A stretch of 64,000 nucleotides of DNA. Origin: Paraescarpia echinospica (taxonomy: Eukaryota > Annelida > Polychaeta > Sabellida > Siboglinidae). How positions within the stretch are numbered: the stretch's first letter is position 1; each line of letters starts with the position of its first letter. The stretch is from assembly GCA_020002185.1 (NCBI GenBank), contig CM034532.1, positions 32,335,577-32,399,576 on the forward strand, read 5' to 3'. The position numbers and the translations under genes were made by a program. Under the pieces are notes generated by a model. It saw nothing but the letters and a program-made list of their open reading frames with translations. It had not been told where the DNA came from and did not search any database. This document shows positions 1-12,250 of this stretch, in pieces.

Positions 1-1290
1 TAGGATGTTCAACTACTCTGTGTGTCGCAGTTTCGATATCGCTCATGTTTGTTTCCGAGGCATCAATTTCATTCATGATTTTCGCGATGTTTTCTTCAAA
101 AAAGTTCAGAAACTGGCAGCATAATTTCTCCCTTGAATCAGTGTCAGGCAGTTTGGAACATTCCACCTTTAGCAGGCTGTTCACGGCTTCGAAGGCTGTA
201 TTCTGATCGGCATCTTGGAGTAGACTCTGATAATGCTGAATTTTGGCTTGCCGTATCCTCGCGCTGACAGCATTACGATGATTCACGTATATTCGTCTGT
301 GTACGTCTAATCCTGATGCACGCCAAATGTTCTCATTTTGGCGACGTAACTTTCGCATTGCATGTAATTCCTCGCAGTACCAAGGTGGAGTTCTTCTCTT
401 GCGTGGCCGCCGTAGCATTACCGGAGCAATTTCTTCCAAGGCTGAAATAACAGCACACGTATATATATCAAGAATGGAATCCGGATCTGTGGATGATGTA
501 TCAAAGCCAGATAAGTTGGAATTTATTTCACTGGTCAGTATTTTACAATCAACATGTCGAAGATCTCTTCTGGGTTGTAGTTTAACCTGGGAATAGTTCT
601 TGTCGGCTGTGTGCTCGATAGAGAATGTTACTGATTTGTGGTCAGATATTTCGCTACTGATCACGGACACTTTGCTGATGATAGGGTCGGTTGCCCGTGA
701 GATGACAAGATCCAAAATGTGACCAGCCTTGTGAGTTGAACAATCAACATATTGATGTAAATCATGTATCTGTAATAAATCCATGAACCGGGAGACCCCA
801 GGTGCTGAACAAACATCAACATGCAGATTGAAATCTCCCGTGATGACAACTCTACCAGCAGCAGAAGCCAGGTTAGCAGTCAAATCATCAAATTCGTCCA
901 AGAACACTGGTATAGGTGACGGTAGTGGACGGTATATTAGAAGCACTGTCAGATGCTTACATCGCACTGTTAGATGCTCGAACGAAGAGTATTCGGTAGT
1001 GTTCGTAGATATAAAAGGCAGTTCGGTTTTGTGTACAATACCAAGGCCACCACCTCTCTTTTCTTTTCTTCCAACTCCGAAAAATGAATAGCCTGGAGGA
1101 CACAGGTTGATGACTGTAGCAGTGTCTTCCTCTTTTAACCACGTTTCTGTAAAAATAGCGACATCAATTATGTGTTCGCTAACGAGGAATGCTTTGCCAA
1201 GAACAGAGCGTGTGTTCAGCAATAGGACATTCAATTCAGTTTCCCTCGCCGACCTCTGTACTGGAGTAAGGTTACATTCACGCCTGTTTG
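1..1290 (-). mobile_element. Non-LTR retrotransposon (L2/CR1-like) endonuclease fragment, truncated by window edge
   Basis: One minus-strand frame stays open from about 1290 to base 1, with no stop before the window edge. It reads as an APE-type endonuclease of a LINE ORF2. In order one sees LLLNTRSV (about 1205-1230), FTETWLKEE (about 1130-1155), a Gly-rich GGGLGIV (about 1035-1055), LLIYRPLPS (about 925-950), VITGDFNLHVD (about 815-850), LDLVIS (about 705-720) and SDHKSVTFS (about 615-645). After these the frame continues into the linker that precedes reverse transcriptase. The RT itself would lie to the left of the window. Upstream (1290-1536) the frame is closed, so the 5' start is undefined. 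Motif order is seen directly; the clade assignment is inferred from resemblance to the LINE at 32.3-35.6 kb. Confidence 0.8.
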
Positions 1291-1699
1291 TTTACAAACA
1301 GACGCCTGCCGCGCAGAAACAACACACTTGATAGTACGGACCTTACGCACGCCGGCCCTGCAACCGCGCTTTGTTTTGTGTTGGCCACAATACCGCAATA
1401 AGTTCCAGTTCGTTGAAGATGGGCTTAGTGTTTCAATGCAGTTCCCGATGTTACGTAGCATGGTTGCTGAGTAACGCAGTGCCATGGCGCCAAGTTCAAC
1501 ACAAAGCATCCGGCTGTAGATTATTAAAACTCGCAATTTGTAGACAGGTAAAAGCAGATAATATAAAATTGTTCAGATCTCTGTGATGCACAAACGTTCA
1601 CAATAGTCCAGACTTACGTTGATAGTAACATGATGATGATCAACGTTCCGAAATGCACAAAACAACACGTGCTTAAAAACTGGTGCTGCCACAAGGCGC

Positions 1700-2752
1700 G
1701 ACCGTCGCTCGACCCCTGTGACATATAACAAAGTACAACTGATCGATCTGATCGTTGAGATTCTACGGGAACAGGGAAAACAGTTAAAGACGATGCGCCA
1801 CAAACTTGCGGTAACAGGAAGTGATCTGGTCCCTGTAGAAATCAACAACAACATAATGATTGACCGAGAAGACATAAGAAACACCCAGGAAGAGGCTAGT
1901 TGATGTTCATTGTGGAAGCTGGTGCTATGAATGAACTGTAATATCAATGTCATTTCGGATTATACTGACGTGTTCGTACTGTTATTCCACTTCTACCAAC
2001 AAGGAAACCTCTCCTGTCCTGTAACGATGGAAGCCACATCCATAGACAGGACATGCAATGACATCCACGCAAGTGCGCACATGCACAGAAACATTGCTGG
2101 ACACCTACTAGCAGCTTACGCCTTGTCAGGCTGTGACACTGTGGCTCAGTACTGTGGCACTGGAAAGGCTAAAACAGTGAAAGTCCTTCAATCAGGCTAT
2201 CAACTTTCGGAACTGGGCGAGCCTACAGCCCAAATTGCAGATGTAGTCCAACAATCTACAACATTCATAGCTGCTTGCTATGGATTTGCTGAAGCCACAA
2301 CTATGACCGATGTGCGCTACAAGATGTGGAAATTGAAAACTGCAAGGGCAAATATTGTCTCGGCTCCAAAGCTGATGTATCTGCCTCCCACCAATGAGGC
2401 CTTTCGACTAAATTTGATGAGAGCTCACTTGCAAACCTGCATCGGGAAACATGCTACCCAGGCTATTCCACCTGACGTAGATCCTCTCCAATATGGATGG
2501 ACAGCAGATGCAGTAAACGCAACTTTGCGACCAGTTATGCTAAAAAGCGACGTGGCGGCCGCTCCAGAAGACATTTTGACACTCATCAAGTGTACTTGCA
2601 ACAACTGTAGATCATCTACGTGCTCGTGTTCGTCGGCAATGTTGCCATGTTCATTGTTCTGCCACTGTGAAGGTGGCGTGGACTGCTGCGATGAACACAC
2701 GACGGTAGTACAATATGCATCTGACGAGGAAGATGAAAATGCAGAATCATAA
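1700..2752 (+). pseudogene. Broken multi-copy ORF of unknown function, Cys-rich C-terminus (probably transposon-associated)
   Basis: Two plus-strand reading frames belong together. Frame 1 (1718-1903) ends in IRNTQEEA just before a frameshift. Frame 2 (about 1931-2752) continues with NINVISDYTDVFVLLFHF, then ALSGCDTVAQYCGTGKAK, then LPPTNEAFRLNLMRAH. The end is a Cys-rich tail, with C-x-C and C-x(2)-C pairs in about 2590-2695, and an acidic tail before the stop. From general knowledge this architecture recurs in many uncharacterised proteins of marine invertebrates and fish. The acidic blocks (QEEA..., DYTDVF) could be remnants of a nuclease-type fold, which is speculation. The frameshift at about 1903-1931 makes it a pseudogene here. 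The C-terminal half is intact. Confidence 0.6.
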
Positions 2753-2759
2753 ACAACAA

Positions 2760-3300
2760 GATAAGTTGACTGAACAAATGATTCATTCCACAATATCGCA
2801 AGGTATATTTTAGCATTGTTTTGGTGTGACCTTGGCATTTAGGTAACATAACATGTCCAATGGATTCCCCAGATCGAATAACATAAATGTACAGTCATAG
2901 CGTATATTCGTTTTTCTCATTGATGCCAAGCTGTGAGGTGGCCTGCCACTTTCGTTTTGCTGTAATATAATGTTAATATAGTTTTGCTGTGTGTGTACGT
3001 GTGTGCGTGCGTGCGTTCGTGCGTGTGAGTGCGTATGTGTGAGTGTGTTTTGTGTTTTCGAACTAGGTGGCATATTATGCTTCGTTTCATAATATTTCAT
3101 GAAACTGGTGTGGCATATTTTTGGTTTGACCGTGACATTTACGTCTGACCTTGACCTTCGATTGTCAATATAACATGTCCAATGGATTCATCACATCAAA
3201 AAACGTAGAAATGGACACATTAGTGAATATAACATATGTCATAGTTACTAACATATGCATATATTCGTGTTTCTCATTTATGCCCAAAAGTGGAATAGGG
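2760..3300. repeat. Diverged direct duplication with GT-rich microsatellite
   Basis: The block at about 2818-2945 recurs in diverged form at about 3118-3300. Shared words include 'aacatgtccaatggattc', 'tatattcgt' and 'tttctcat...tgcc'. Between them lies a degenerate GT/CG-rich tract (about 2985-3050). No coding potential is apparent. The duplication probably belongs to the 3' flank of the element containing the preceding broken ORF. Confidence 0.5.
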
Positions 3301-4702
3301 TTGCCATAGAAACCAGCCATTTCTGCAAAATGCCCAAGGGTGACAAATTGTCACCCTTCGGATTCTGATTCTCCATAGTCTGAAGATACAAAATCAACAA
3401 AAAACCATTGTGGGACCTTTAGCGCATGGTTACCTCCAACTTCCTCTGGACTATGACAATAATAAATGTTAAATTAAATGGACATAATTACAAAAGTGCT
3501 GATGGCACTGGATTTAATATTAAATGTTTTAATCTTGCAGTAGGTAGTAATTTCAAAGATTCCAAGATGGAGTCAAACCCATTGATCCTAGCCCATCCCT
3601 CACAACAGCCAATTACGTGGCACAAGTAGCCCAGTCACGATCACGTTTCCATTTAAATACCAGATATATGCAATAATACATTTTTGCCTGCCGTGCCTAG
3701 TCTTAAATTAGAAAACTAATATTTTCACACAGTTATTTGAAAAAATAATGAATACCATGCAACACTTACATATCAATAGTTACTTTTGTGCACAGAACAT
3801 GTTAGGATTTAGGTGCAAATAGTTTGGATTGCGTGGATTTTGCATCGTAGGAAATGGCGTAAGAATGTTGGATCGATGCAGTCTACGACTACGCTCACAT
3901 TCTCAGGCCCAATGCTACATTTGTAAATCAATTTAAAACTATGATTATTTTTACGATTGCTTGAAACGCATACGGTTTAATCCGTATAGCAAAAATGTTA
4001 TGATTTGCATAGCGCGCGCCAGTACATCGTAATTATGCAACGCCAGCGTGGCGTACGTGCCGCTGAACCGGTCGCGCGCAGGCTACAAACTACGCATTTC
4101 AACTTTGAACGCCAAACAGCGTGCGACAGGCCTGCTTTTCCACGGGCGATTGCAGGCTTTCACGGCAATGCACAACCATAAAATGCATATCATACGAAGG
4201 CAGTGTTTCCCCTGGTATATAACAAGCGAGGCGGGCCGCCTCGTCGTTTTTCTATGCCGCCTCGCCCAAAATATGCCGAAATTGCCGCCTCGTAGCTATT
4301 TCATACGCCCTTTTTTTTCGTTCTTTCACGGTATATTTAGCGTCGGCGAGCGGCGGGTAATGACACCACAAAGTCACTTATATTCCTGCAAAATCGCACA
4401 TTTGTAGCAACATTGTTTAGCCGTCATTGGACAACGTGAAAGATATCACTTGTCAGTTGTCCAATCACTGAATATTCCTGCGGGATCCCCGGTGTCTCCA
4501 ATGGTGACACCTTGCGGAGTTTCGACATACTAGAAATCTAGACATTCATGTAAAATGGCGCCCAAACGGTAACTTGCGTTTCGGTTGATGACGGTGGTGG
4601 GAGTGAAAACCGTGCAGGCTGATGGCACTACGTCACGTGTCGACACTTGTGTCGAATGCGGACTCTTTTGAAGCCCGTGCATCCTAATCCTATCCACTAG
4701 TC
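3301..4702. other. Intergenic, no supported gene
   Basis: No convincing coding exon was seen. The first part is AT-rich. From about 4010 to 4500 the sequence becomes CpG-rich, with repeated GCCGCCTCG-type words (about 4230-4290) and 'cagtgtttccc' at about 4201, which resembles some hAT-type termini. No matching partner end was found, so nothing firm is claimed. A 119-residue ORF here (4048-4407) lacks any recognisable domain. Confidence 0.4.
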
Positions 4703-5013
4703 GGCATTTGTATCGAATCCGGACCCTGTTGAAGCTCAAATAGTGACCCGGTTTGCGCTAGTCTGTGCCGCTGCGACCGTGCGTTACCGCACAGCGCGCA
4801 TAAAAAGATATATATGTAGAAGCGTATGTTGATACAAACCGGGGCGCTATTTACGCCTCAAATGGACGTAAGACGCAATATTCTTAAAGGTAAATATGCC
4901 TAGGATAATGTTGAATGATGGAACTACAGTGTATCTCACTGACGTATCAAAGTTAAGCAAAACTCGAGCGGCAAAATCAATGACAAAGTGGGTCCGGATT
5001 CGACGCAAATGCC
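4703..5013. mobile_element. Foldback MITE, copy A
   Basis: The element starts with GGCATTTGTATCGAATCC and ends with the inverted complement ending CGCAAATGCC, giving terminal inverted repeats of about 24 bp in a 311-bp unit. The interior is homologous to the MITE at 31489-36842: both contain 'gatacaaaccgg' or 'gatgcaaaccggg', a 'gcgctatttacgcctcaaa'-like block and 'ttcttaaa'. A further partial terminus ('cacttgtgtcgaatgcggac', about 4641) lies just outside, suggesting a second broken copy. There is no coding capacity. The superfamily is not determined. Confidence 0.75.
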
Positions 5014-5319
5014 CACAAGTCTATTCAACTAATGTTCTATGGCTATGCGGTTATGTTTTAGCAAAATAAGGAATGTGATTCGTAAGATATCTTTGTGCTA
5101 AATATATAATACATATTCCGACAAAGTTGTGCAAACAAACTTTTGGGAAAGTTGATTTGAGTGAAATACTTACGAATATAAACCACCGAAGTTCACATCT
5201 CATAAAAAAATGCCTACTACCCAAAAGCAACTAGCATTCTAGCAAACAAATAAAATATAATCTTTTGAACATAAACCACCAATTTACCATAATATTATGA
5301 TACTAAAATAATTTAAAGG
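5014..5319. other. Intergenic AT-rich sequence
   Basis: No genes, repeats or structured elements were identified. Confidence 0.4.
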
Positions 5320-5344
5320 TGATGATGAGTCTTCAGATGATACC

Positions 5345-5460
5345 ACTGGATGCTTCCCAGAGAAGTCGAGATGGTGTTTGACTGAACAGGTCTGCCAGGG
5401 AGTAAAGTGTAAAGCGCTTTGAGCAGTCCTGCGCTATATAAGAACTTACCATTTACTTTT
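5345..5460 (+). mobile_element. SINE 3' fragment
   Basis: This carries the 3' half of the SINE seen in full in CLCC1 intron 4. It reads 'tggatgcttcccagagaag', then 'aacaggtctgccagggagt', then 'agcgctttgagcagtcct', and ends 'gcgctatataagaactta'. The tRNA-like head is absent. It matters because it shows the single-copy form of the tail that was amplified into a 72-bp array at 42.6-44.0 kb. The terminal 'gcgctatata' resembles L2-type LINE 3' ends, the usual mobilising partner of such SINEs (inference). Confidence 0.7.
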
Positions 5461-6204
5461 TTATTGACTCTGTCAGCGAGGTAACAAAGCCTAGGGTTAG
5501 TGCAAGAAAACATAACCATAATCAAGTACCAGTGGTCAAGTGGAAACCACACCTCTACTGAATAGCAGTGGTAAAATGGAAACCACACCTCAACATGATG
5601 AAACAATCATGATTACTGACTTTTATCAACCATGATTACTACATTTAGGAGTAGTGTCTTGTTGTTTTATATCTTCCCCTCTATATTCAAGAGTAAATGT
5701 TAAAACATACCTCAGAATGCACCATTTTAAAGCTAGTTTTAAAAATTCCCCGGGGGATCCCCCTAGCAATGCTTCGTACCCCACCCCTACCACCTCGCCC
5801 ATCATTTCACCAAGGGGAAACACTGGAAGGCATATGTATTTAAAAAAGGTAGAAACAGGATACTAACGGGATGGAAATCTATTATACCATATTTTTAAAC
5901 GATTGTTCACAACATCAAAGCTAGAATCTACCTACCTCGCATATCGTGCTCGGAAAACTCCCGCGAAACTGGCTATGACGTAGATCAGTCTTTCATTGGT
6001 TCATGTGATCATCAAAATACGACGTAAATTCATTTGCATAATGTTGCCAAGCGATCTTGGGGAATCCCCAATCTCGGCGGGAGCCGTAGCAATGGCGTCC
6101 AAAAGTGTCACAGGTTTCAGGTCTAGAATGCGAGGACAAATTTACGGTGATGCCCCTAGCGGAATGTGATGTACCTAATTATAAGTTGGCAGTCCAGTTA
6201 AAGC
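5461..6204. other. No supported gene
   Basis: No exon or repeat was identified with confidence. Two short tandem-like words ('gtggaaaccacacctc' or 'atggaaaccacacctc') occur at about 5540-5590. The 5' end of the transposase-like locus that follows may begin somewhere here, but no terminal repeat was found. Confidence 0.35.
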
Positions 6205-8207
6205 ATGTCGTATTGGACAAAACGTCAAAAAATTGTAGCAGGAGTTGAGAAACATATGCAAAATATTGCAAACAATGATGAGAATAATAAAATGACAGGC
6301 ATTGCGCAGCGTGACGTGGGATGTAGTCAGGGATCAGAAGTAGGACACAGGGTGGTAGATGTAGAAAGAGATAGTCATCATATTCATAGACATATAGTGA
6401 TGTGGATGGGGGCCATCCTCAAGACAATTATGTTTCAGTCGGTGAAAGTGAAGAAGAATTTATGGAGAATGACAATGTCTACTCCGATGATCCAAACTCT
6501 TCACCATCTTCATCCGATGGTGAAAATGACGACGAATATGATCAAAATGGTCTCTATTCGTTGTTGGCTAGATGGGCAATAACAAATGGGATTACCCACA
6601 TTGCTCTAGGAGAATTGTTGGGTGTTCTTATACGTTTCCACCCTGATCTACCTAAAGACCCCAGAACACATTTGTCAACAACAAAAGTTGATGGCATTAA
6701 ACCAATAGCTGGTGGTTTGTACTACCATTTTGGAATTGCGGTGGTAATCAAGTCTGCACTTGCTCTTGATCCCAAGCTGAAAAACTGTGACACTATACAG
6801 CTGCAGTTAAATATTGATGGGCTTCCATTGTTCAAGAGCAGCAATGTACAATTTTGGCCAATATTGGGGCGATTGCACAGTCAGGCAACACAGAACCATT
6901 TGCAATAGGATTGTTCTCTGGGAAGTCAAAGCCATGTCATCCGGATGAGTTTTTACAGGATTTTGTGGAAGAAATGGCTGATCTTCAAACAAACGGTTTG
7001 AATTTCAATGGTCAACTGTTCAATGTAGCCATTTCCAATTTTGTGTGTGATGCTCCAGCACGTGCTTACATCAAATCTGTCAAGTCCCATTCTGGTTATT
7101 CAGGTTGCGATAAATGTACACAGGCTGGAGAGTACAAGGGAAAGATGACTTTTCCAGAAACTATTGCCCCATTGCACACAGACATTGTATTTGATGAAAT
7201 GGTCGATGAGGATCACCATGTACGGCAATGTGCACTGAGACGGCTATCACCACCACTGGGCATTGTTTCACAGTTCACATTAGATTACATGCATTTAGTC
7301 TGCCTTGGTGTGATGAAGCATCTCCTCTTACTGTGAATGAAGGGTCCTCTCCATTGTCGTTTAGGGGGTCAGGCAAAACAAATCATTTCAGAATGTCTTT
7401 TGTTTATGCGTAATCACATTCCAAAGGACTTTGCTAAAAAGCCCAGGGCTCTTGCTGAAACTGACAGATGGAAGGCTACTGAATTTAGGCTTTTTCTGCT
7501 ATATACCGGCCCAATTGCTTTGAAAGACAAAATAGCTAAAGAATTGTATGATAACTTTCTGTTACTATCAGTTGCCATCCACCTGCTAGCAAATCCTGCT
7601 TCAGCATGTAGTGTGACTTTATGTGACTATGCTCATAGTCTCTTAGTTCTTTTCAATCAACACTTCGCAGCTTTATGGATCAGACAAAGTGACATACAAT
7701 GTTCATGGCTTAGTTCATTTAGCAGAAGATGTAAAAGTTCATGGTAATCTTGACCAGTTTTCTGCATTTCCATTTGAAAATTTTCTTGGACAGCTAAAAA
7801 AAATGGTCAGAAAGCCAAACTTTGTGCTCCAGCAGGTGATTATGAGAATAGCGGAGAAGTCCAAATTACCTGCTGTTTTTTATGATCACCCAGGCTTATT
7901 TGTTCCGAGTTTGAGAAAAAAAAACCACACACGTGGCCCACTCCCAACAGGAAATATGTATTTTCCATGTTCCCAATATGGGGAAGCACAATTAAAGGAT
8001 TTTACTATTGCAGCTGAAGTACCTAACCATTATGTTAAAATTGGTTCAAAGGTTGCTCTTGTACAGAATATTCTCCAGTGTGACACAGGGATTTACGTTG
8101 TCTACAAACTGTTCCTCTCACACAAAGCCTTCTTCACTTATCCTTTAGATTCAGAAAAGCTGGATATTCATATTGTAGAAAATGTGAGTGAAGTACTCTG
8201 TCATTAA
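6205..8207 (+). pseudogene. CACTA/TNP2-like transposase pseudogene
   Basis: A plus-strand protein is broken into at least three frames. An acidic N-terminal stretch (about 6460-6545) precedes LNIDGLPLFKSSNVQFWPIL (about 6808-6870). A frameshift follows, then GLFSGKSKPCHPDEFLQDF, FVCDAPARAYIK, and HSGYSGCDKCTQAG with a Cys pair. Next comes FTLDYMHLVCLGVMKHLLLL, ended by a TGA at 7334-7336. Past the stop the frame resumes with KGPLHCRLGG and FRLFLLYTGPIAL, shifts once more near 7650-7690, and ends in NVHGLVHLAEDV and FPFENFLGQLKKMVRKP. These motifs match, from memory, a widespread animal family related to TNP2-type transposases of CACTA/En-Spm elements. It is non-functional here. Terminal repeats were not located. 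Confidence 0.65.
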
Positions 8208-8362
8208 TGTTGAATTTATCGATGGAAAATATATGTTACTACCATTTGGAAGAGTGCACGTTGCAATGCCTGTCATTCATACAGTTTGATTTCTCATAAG
8301 TGTGATTTTTCTGAATTGCCTTACTAATTTATCCAATGTAAATTCATTTTAAAATATTTTTG

Positions 8363-9361
8363 TTGGTCTCCAGCATGCATGTTGTGGTGGTCTTTGATGA
8401 GCACAATGAAGTTGACGTTGTGTCATCAAACTGGCTTATTAACAAAACTAAGACGTACTGGCCTCCATTCAAATCATCACAAGCGATCAACAAAGCCGTG
8501 CGAGAAAGAGTCACCCCGGATCCTGAACAATGGAAAGTCTTCGAGATGCGAGTGCTCTGTGCTTGTTGTAAGGAAACATTATTTCCTCCTACATTTTGTA
8601 TGCATGGGTGTATTTGATTAGTTGTGTACATTATATTTCAGATAATCTCCTACACTGCATTGATAACATGGCTGAAATATACAATAAATGCATTTAACAG
8701 ACAGTGTATTAAATTATAGAAACAAATAATAAATTGATTGCATAATATGGTTTTAATTGCATTTAATTAGATTGTGACTCGCATTACGGCTGCATGGGGC
8801 ACCTGATTATTGATGTTGGATGAGTGAATTTTGTGAATTCTGCACGTTTTGTTTGAATTTTCACATAATGCAGTGTGCAAACATTGAAGAAAAAAATTCA
8901 AAAAAGTTTATGTTATGTCCCACCATAAAAATTAATTGGGAAATTCAATAAAAATATGTTAAGACCATTTTCCATGTTTTCGTTAAAATGCCCTTCTCAA
9001 TAAGTAAACTAATTGGCAACAGCATGCCGAAAAATCTTGTTAAATTAATGACAGTTTGGCAAAGTTAAATTTGGCTAACTATGATTCTTATCGCTTTCAC
9101 ATTGATAATATAGCTATATAAATATATAACTATTTGACTGCTTTATTCTATCTTATGTCTTACATTTTAAAAAGGTTAGGGATTATGTTTATATCCGAAA
9201 CAAATAGATCTGATTTCTGATCCTTGCCCATGACTACTCTTGTGATGTCTTCATATTATATTATTAGTGAGCTATGATGAGGGGCGACAAAAGGCACGTA
9301 AAGGTGAATTTACATCTGATGTCTAAACAGAAGAAGAAGATCAAAGCAAAAGGCCAAAGAG
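8363..9361 (+). pseudogene. Two exons of a DUF4806-family-like N-terminal region
   Basis: Exon 1 (about 8363-8567) follows an AG at 'tctccag' and reads HVVVVFDEHNEVDVVSSNWL, then YWPPFKSS, then EQWKVFEMRVLCAC. It ends before GTAAGG in phase 1. Exon 2 (9268-9361) begins after 'ttattag' and joins in phase, giving SYDEGRQKARKGEFTSDV, followed by an in-frame TAA and then an acidic/basic stretch ending at a GTGTGT donor. The pattern (a VVxF..VEVVPSxW..WPP start, then a YxxARxKxxxAExxSDL motif) is typical of proteins that carry DUF4806 downstream. That domain was not found in the window. The stop in exon 2 suggests decay. The junction phase agreement is seen; the family name is from memory. Confidence 0.45.
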
Positions 9362-9597
9362 GTGTGTTAATAATTGTTGGATTAACATCAGCTGTAGCAA
9401 GTCTAGACTATTAAGTTTGTTTTTATTAGACAAACGGAGTAGTTGGTATGCAGTCTGCAGAAATATTTAATAGTGGTTAGTTTGTCCGAAAATAGCTCAG
9501 ATGAACTAATGTTATGCAATTCCACATGTGAATAAAGCTTCTTGTATTTTGTAGTTAAAACTACCCATGACAGTTACATAATTGCACAGTCATCAAC
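8626..9597. other. AT-rich sequence, otherwise unassigned
   Basis: Apart from the short exon-like segment at 9268-9361 no gene or repeat was recognised. Confidence 0.35.
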
Positions 9598-9915
9598 CAG
9601 GGTTGAGGTTTAACCCGGGCTAAACTGGTTTTGCCCAGCCCAGTGGGTTAAACCAGGTTTTTAATAGTTTAACCCGGGTTAAGCCTAGTTTAAATTAGGC
9701 TTTACTCTATCAGAGATTTCAGGATGATATTATCAGAGGGACATTCTCAATATTATATTAGTTGGTATATAGATTGATGATGGTTTAAAATTGTTGTATA
9801 TCCACCTTATGCAAATGACTTATACTAGACACCAGTTCAGACCATAATCCTTTTATGTATTTAAACCAGCCCAGAAAGTCCAAAATAAAAGGCCTTTTTA
9901 TCAGTGTTCCATTAA

Positions 9916-10020
9916 AGGAAAACAAAAGGCAACGTTTTGGTGTTAAGCATCTAAAAGAGTTAATACAAACTAACAATTTCCAACTACAATCAAATTGTTA
10001 ACGTCAGCGGTTTACCAGGA
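9916..10020 (+). repeat. Left terminal inverted repeat, Kolobok copy 1
   Basis: The first 19 bases match the inverse of 15671-15689 without mismatch. Similarity continues through 'gtgttaagca.ctaaaagagtta' and the 'ggtttac' block. Copy 2 has the same architecture with diverged sequence. Confidence 0.85.
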
Positions 10021-10916
10021 AAACATTTTTGAACACACAACTACCGAATTTCTATGGACTACGCCATTGTTAGAAGAAAGTGACGTCACACTGTCGTAAC
10101 TCGCTTCGACAATTTTCTGCGTGCTATTTGTTCCAAACTCCGTTAGGTAGCAGTATGGTAAGTTTACCAATTAAACTATGTGCGCATGCGCTGTGACTGT
10201 GTAAATAAGATGGCTTTCCAATTCTTCGGAAGACAACGAAAACCAAATCGATTTCAAAGCAACTGGATACCGGTTTGAACCACAAAAACAAGGGCCTGTG
10301 TTGGAAGATAGGGCAGAGGCGGTGGGCACGAACAGGAAGGCCCACGGGCAGTGGAAATGTCAAGGCGCATACCATGCCGAGATGAAATTGACTGGTGTCG
10401 GTGTGGAAAATGCCGCAGCGATCTCCTTGTTGGGGAACAAGAACTTAATATGTTTGCTGCCAGGAGGCGGTTGCTACTCGACAGCAACGCTGTTGGTGAA
10501 GGTAATTATTAATCTGTTTAGTTTATTGTTTAAATAACCGATGAGCCTAAGTTCCGGGCTGCGTATGAACAGCGAGAGATGATCGCTCGGGCCGGGACAC
10601 GTCACTTGTTTTACATTTGGGATTGGTTGAATTATTGAACTTAGTTAGATCTCACTCTCAGTGCCACTGGACTCAGTGTTTGAACTTTGACATGTCCATT
10701 TTCGAATACTACCCATGGCTGTACCCTCACTTTTTAAAAGAAATGTAGTTGATTGGTTCCATGATTCACGTGAACCAAAATTGTACAGGGCAGAGCTGTG
10801 ATAGAAAATAAGCAGGAATTAACTCCCCTTTTGTTCTATCCCCGTCGACACTCTTCACATTCGCAGTAATGGCTATGCATGTATGAACAATATGTGGCAG
10901 TGCTACTTTTTAAACA

Positions 10917-11100
10917 CATGGCAGGTAGATAGGTTATTTTTTTAACTTTATGCATACTGCAATTTTTCTGCCCAAAGTTTACATTGGCTCTTATGAATAA
11001 AATATACCTCGAACATTTTTCAGCCAGAGCCCCCATTTGTTTTGGTGACAAAGAAAATGACCACCGTTTTGTGCAAATATTGACACATTTCAAAACGGCC
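10917..11100 (+). repeat. Dispersed repeat shared with 62750-62945
   Basis: The stretch 'ggcaggtagatag', 'ttctgcccaa', 'aataaaatata' and 'tttttcagccaga.ccccc' recurs in the same order and orientation at the right end of the window, next to the 52-bp array in a UROD intron. It lies in intron 1 of the ballast-like gene. There is no coding potential. It belongs to an unnamed interspersed family. Confidence 0.65.
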
Positions 11101-12159
11101 TTCCTTAATCTGCATGATATTTCTATGGACCCAGATATAATACTGGGATGAATACAGTTAGAGGATCGTGATGCATTCTTTGTGAAATCTGTTCAGAATA
11201 ATAATCCATGTTTGCTTAACATTCGTGTAAAACTATTATTTAAATGCTTAATTCTTTGTTACAGGTAGACTGCTGTGCATTACAAACAGCAGGGGATTTA
11301 GAATTCTTTGTTTGGAGCAGGTGATGCTGCAGAATGGGAATTAGACCGTCCAACAAACAAGTACATATATATGTGCATGCATTGTTACAAGACCAGTGAA
11401 ATGTGTCGTTAAATATTTATTGAAATGTCTTAATAATGAACACAATACAACATCATAGTAGCACTAGCAATACAAATATATATAGATAATTTTATCAGCA
11501 ATCTCAAGCCTGATGCCCAAATTATTAACAATCTTCCAGGGAAATTACTTAGTGGACTTACCATACGTCATCTACCATCCACATGCTAAGCAAATTCACA
11601 TAATTGAACTGACTACCATTTGAACCTAACGTCAAGAAAGATCATGTATTCAAAACTAACAAGTATGTCGCACTAATCCATGATGTAAACAATAACGAAA
11701 TAAAATCAGAATAACATGCATTGAAATAGGTTGCAGAGGCTATGTATCTGAACCCAACAAATCTAAGACTGACAACCTTCTTAAAATCTCTTGGAATAAA
11801 ACCACCAACAAAACAACTAATTCAATCGTATGCTTGTCTAAACTAGCCCTGCTAACGCCATTCACCCTTTCTAAATGTAAAGACGAACCACACTGGTTTG
11901 ACCCAAGACTAATTTAAATATGATGACCATCACCCTAATATGACAATAATTACAAAATAAAATTTCCCTCAACAGCAAGTAATCCTATACATAAATGTGT
12001 TCATTTTCAATATGACTTACTTTAACCGTTAGTCATTATTTACCTTAGCCTGCTACAATAAACTACTATACATAGCTATTTACTGTATTCACACATGTAC
12101 TTGGGTTATCGTTTCACAATTTATTGTATTCTACTGTATGAATAAAGTGATACTCTCTC

Positions 12160-12250
12160 ACTACAGAACAAATTATAATTGTTCCACTTAAGTTATCATA
12201 ACGTATAGATACAATGTTTGTTGCACCGTCATAATTTGTTCTGTAGTGCA
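12160..12250. mobile_element. Small hairpin MITE
   Basis: 'cactacagaacaaattata' and its inverse 'ataatttgttctgtagtg' flank about 50 bp and form a near-perfect hairpin inside intron 2 of the ballast-like gene. No equivalent was noticed in copy 2, so this is probably a later insertion. Confidence 0.5.

Noticed and set aside
4048..4407. 119-codon ORF in a CpG-rich stretch
   Set aside because: No recognisable domain, and repeated GCCGCCTCG words suggest non-coding or transposon-end sequence.
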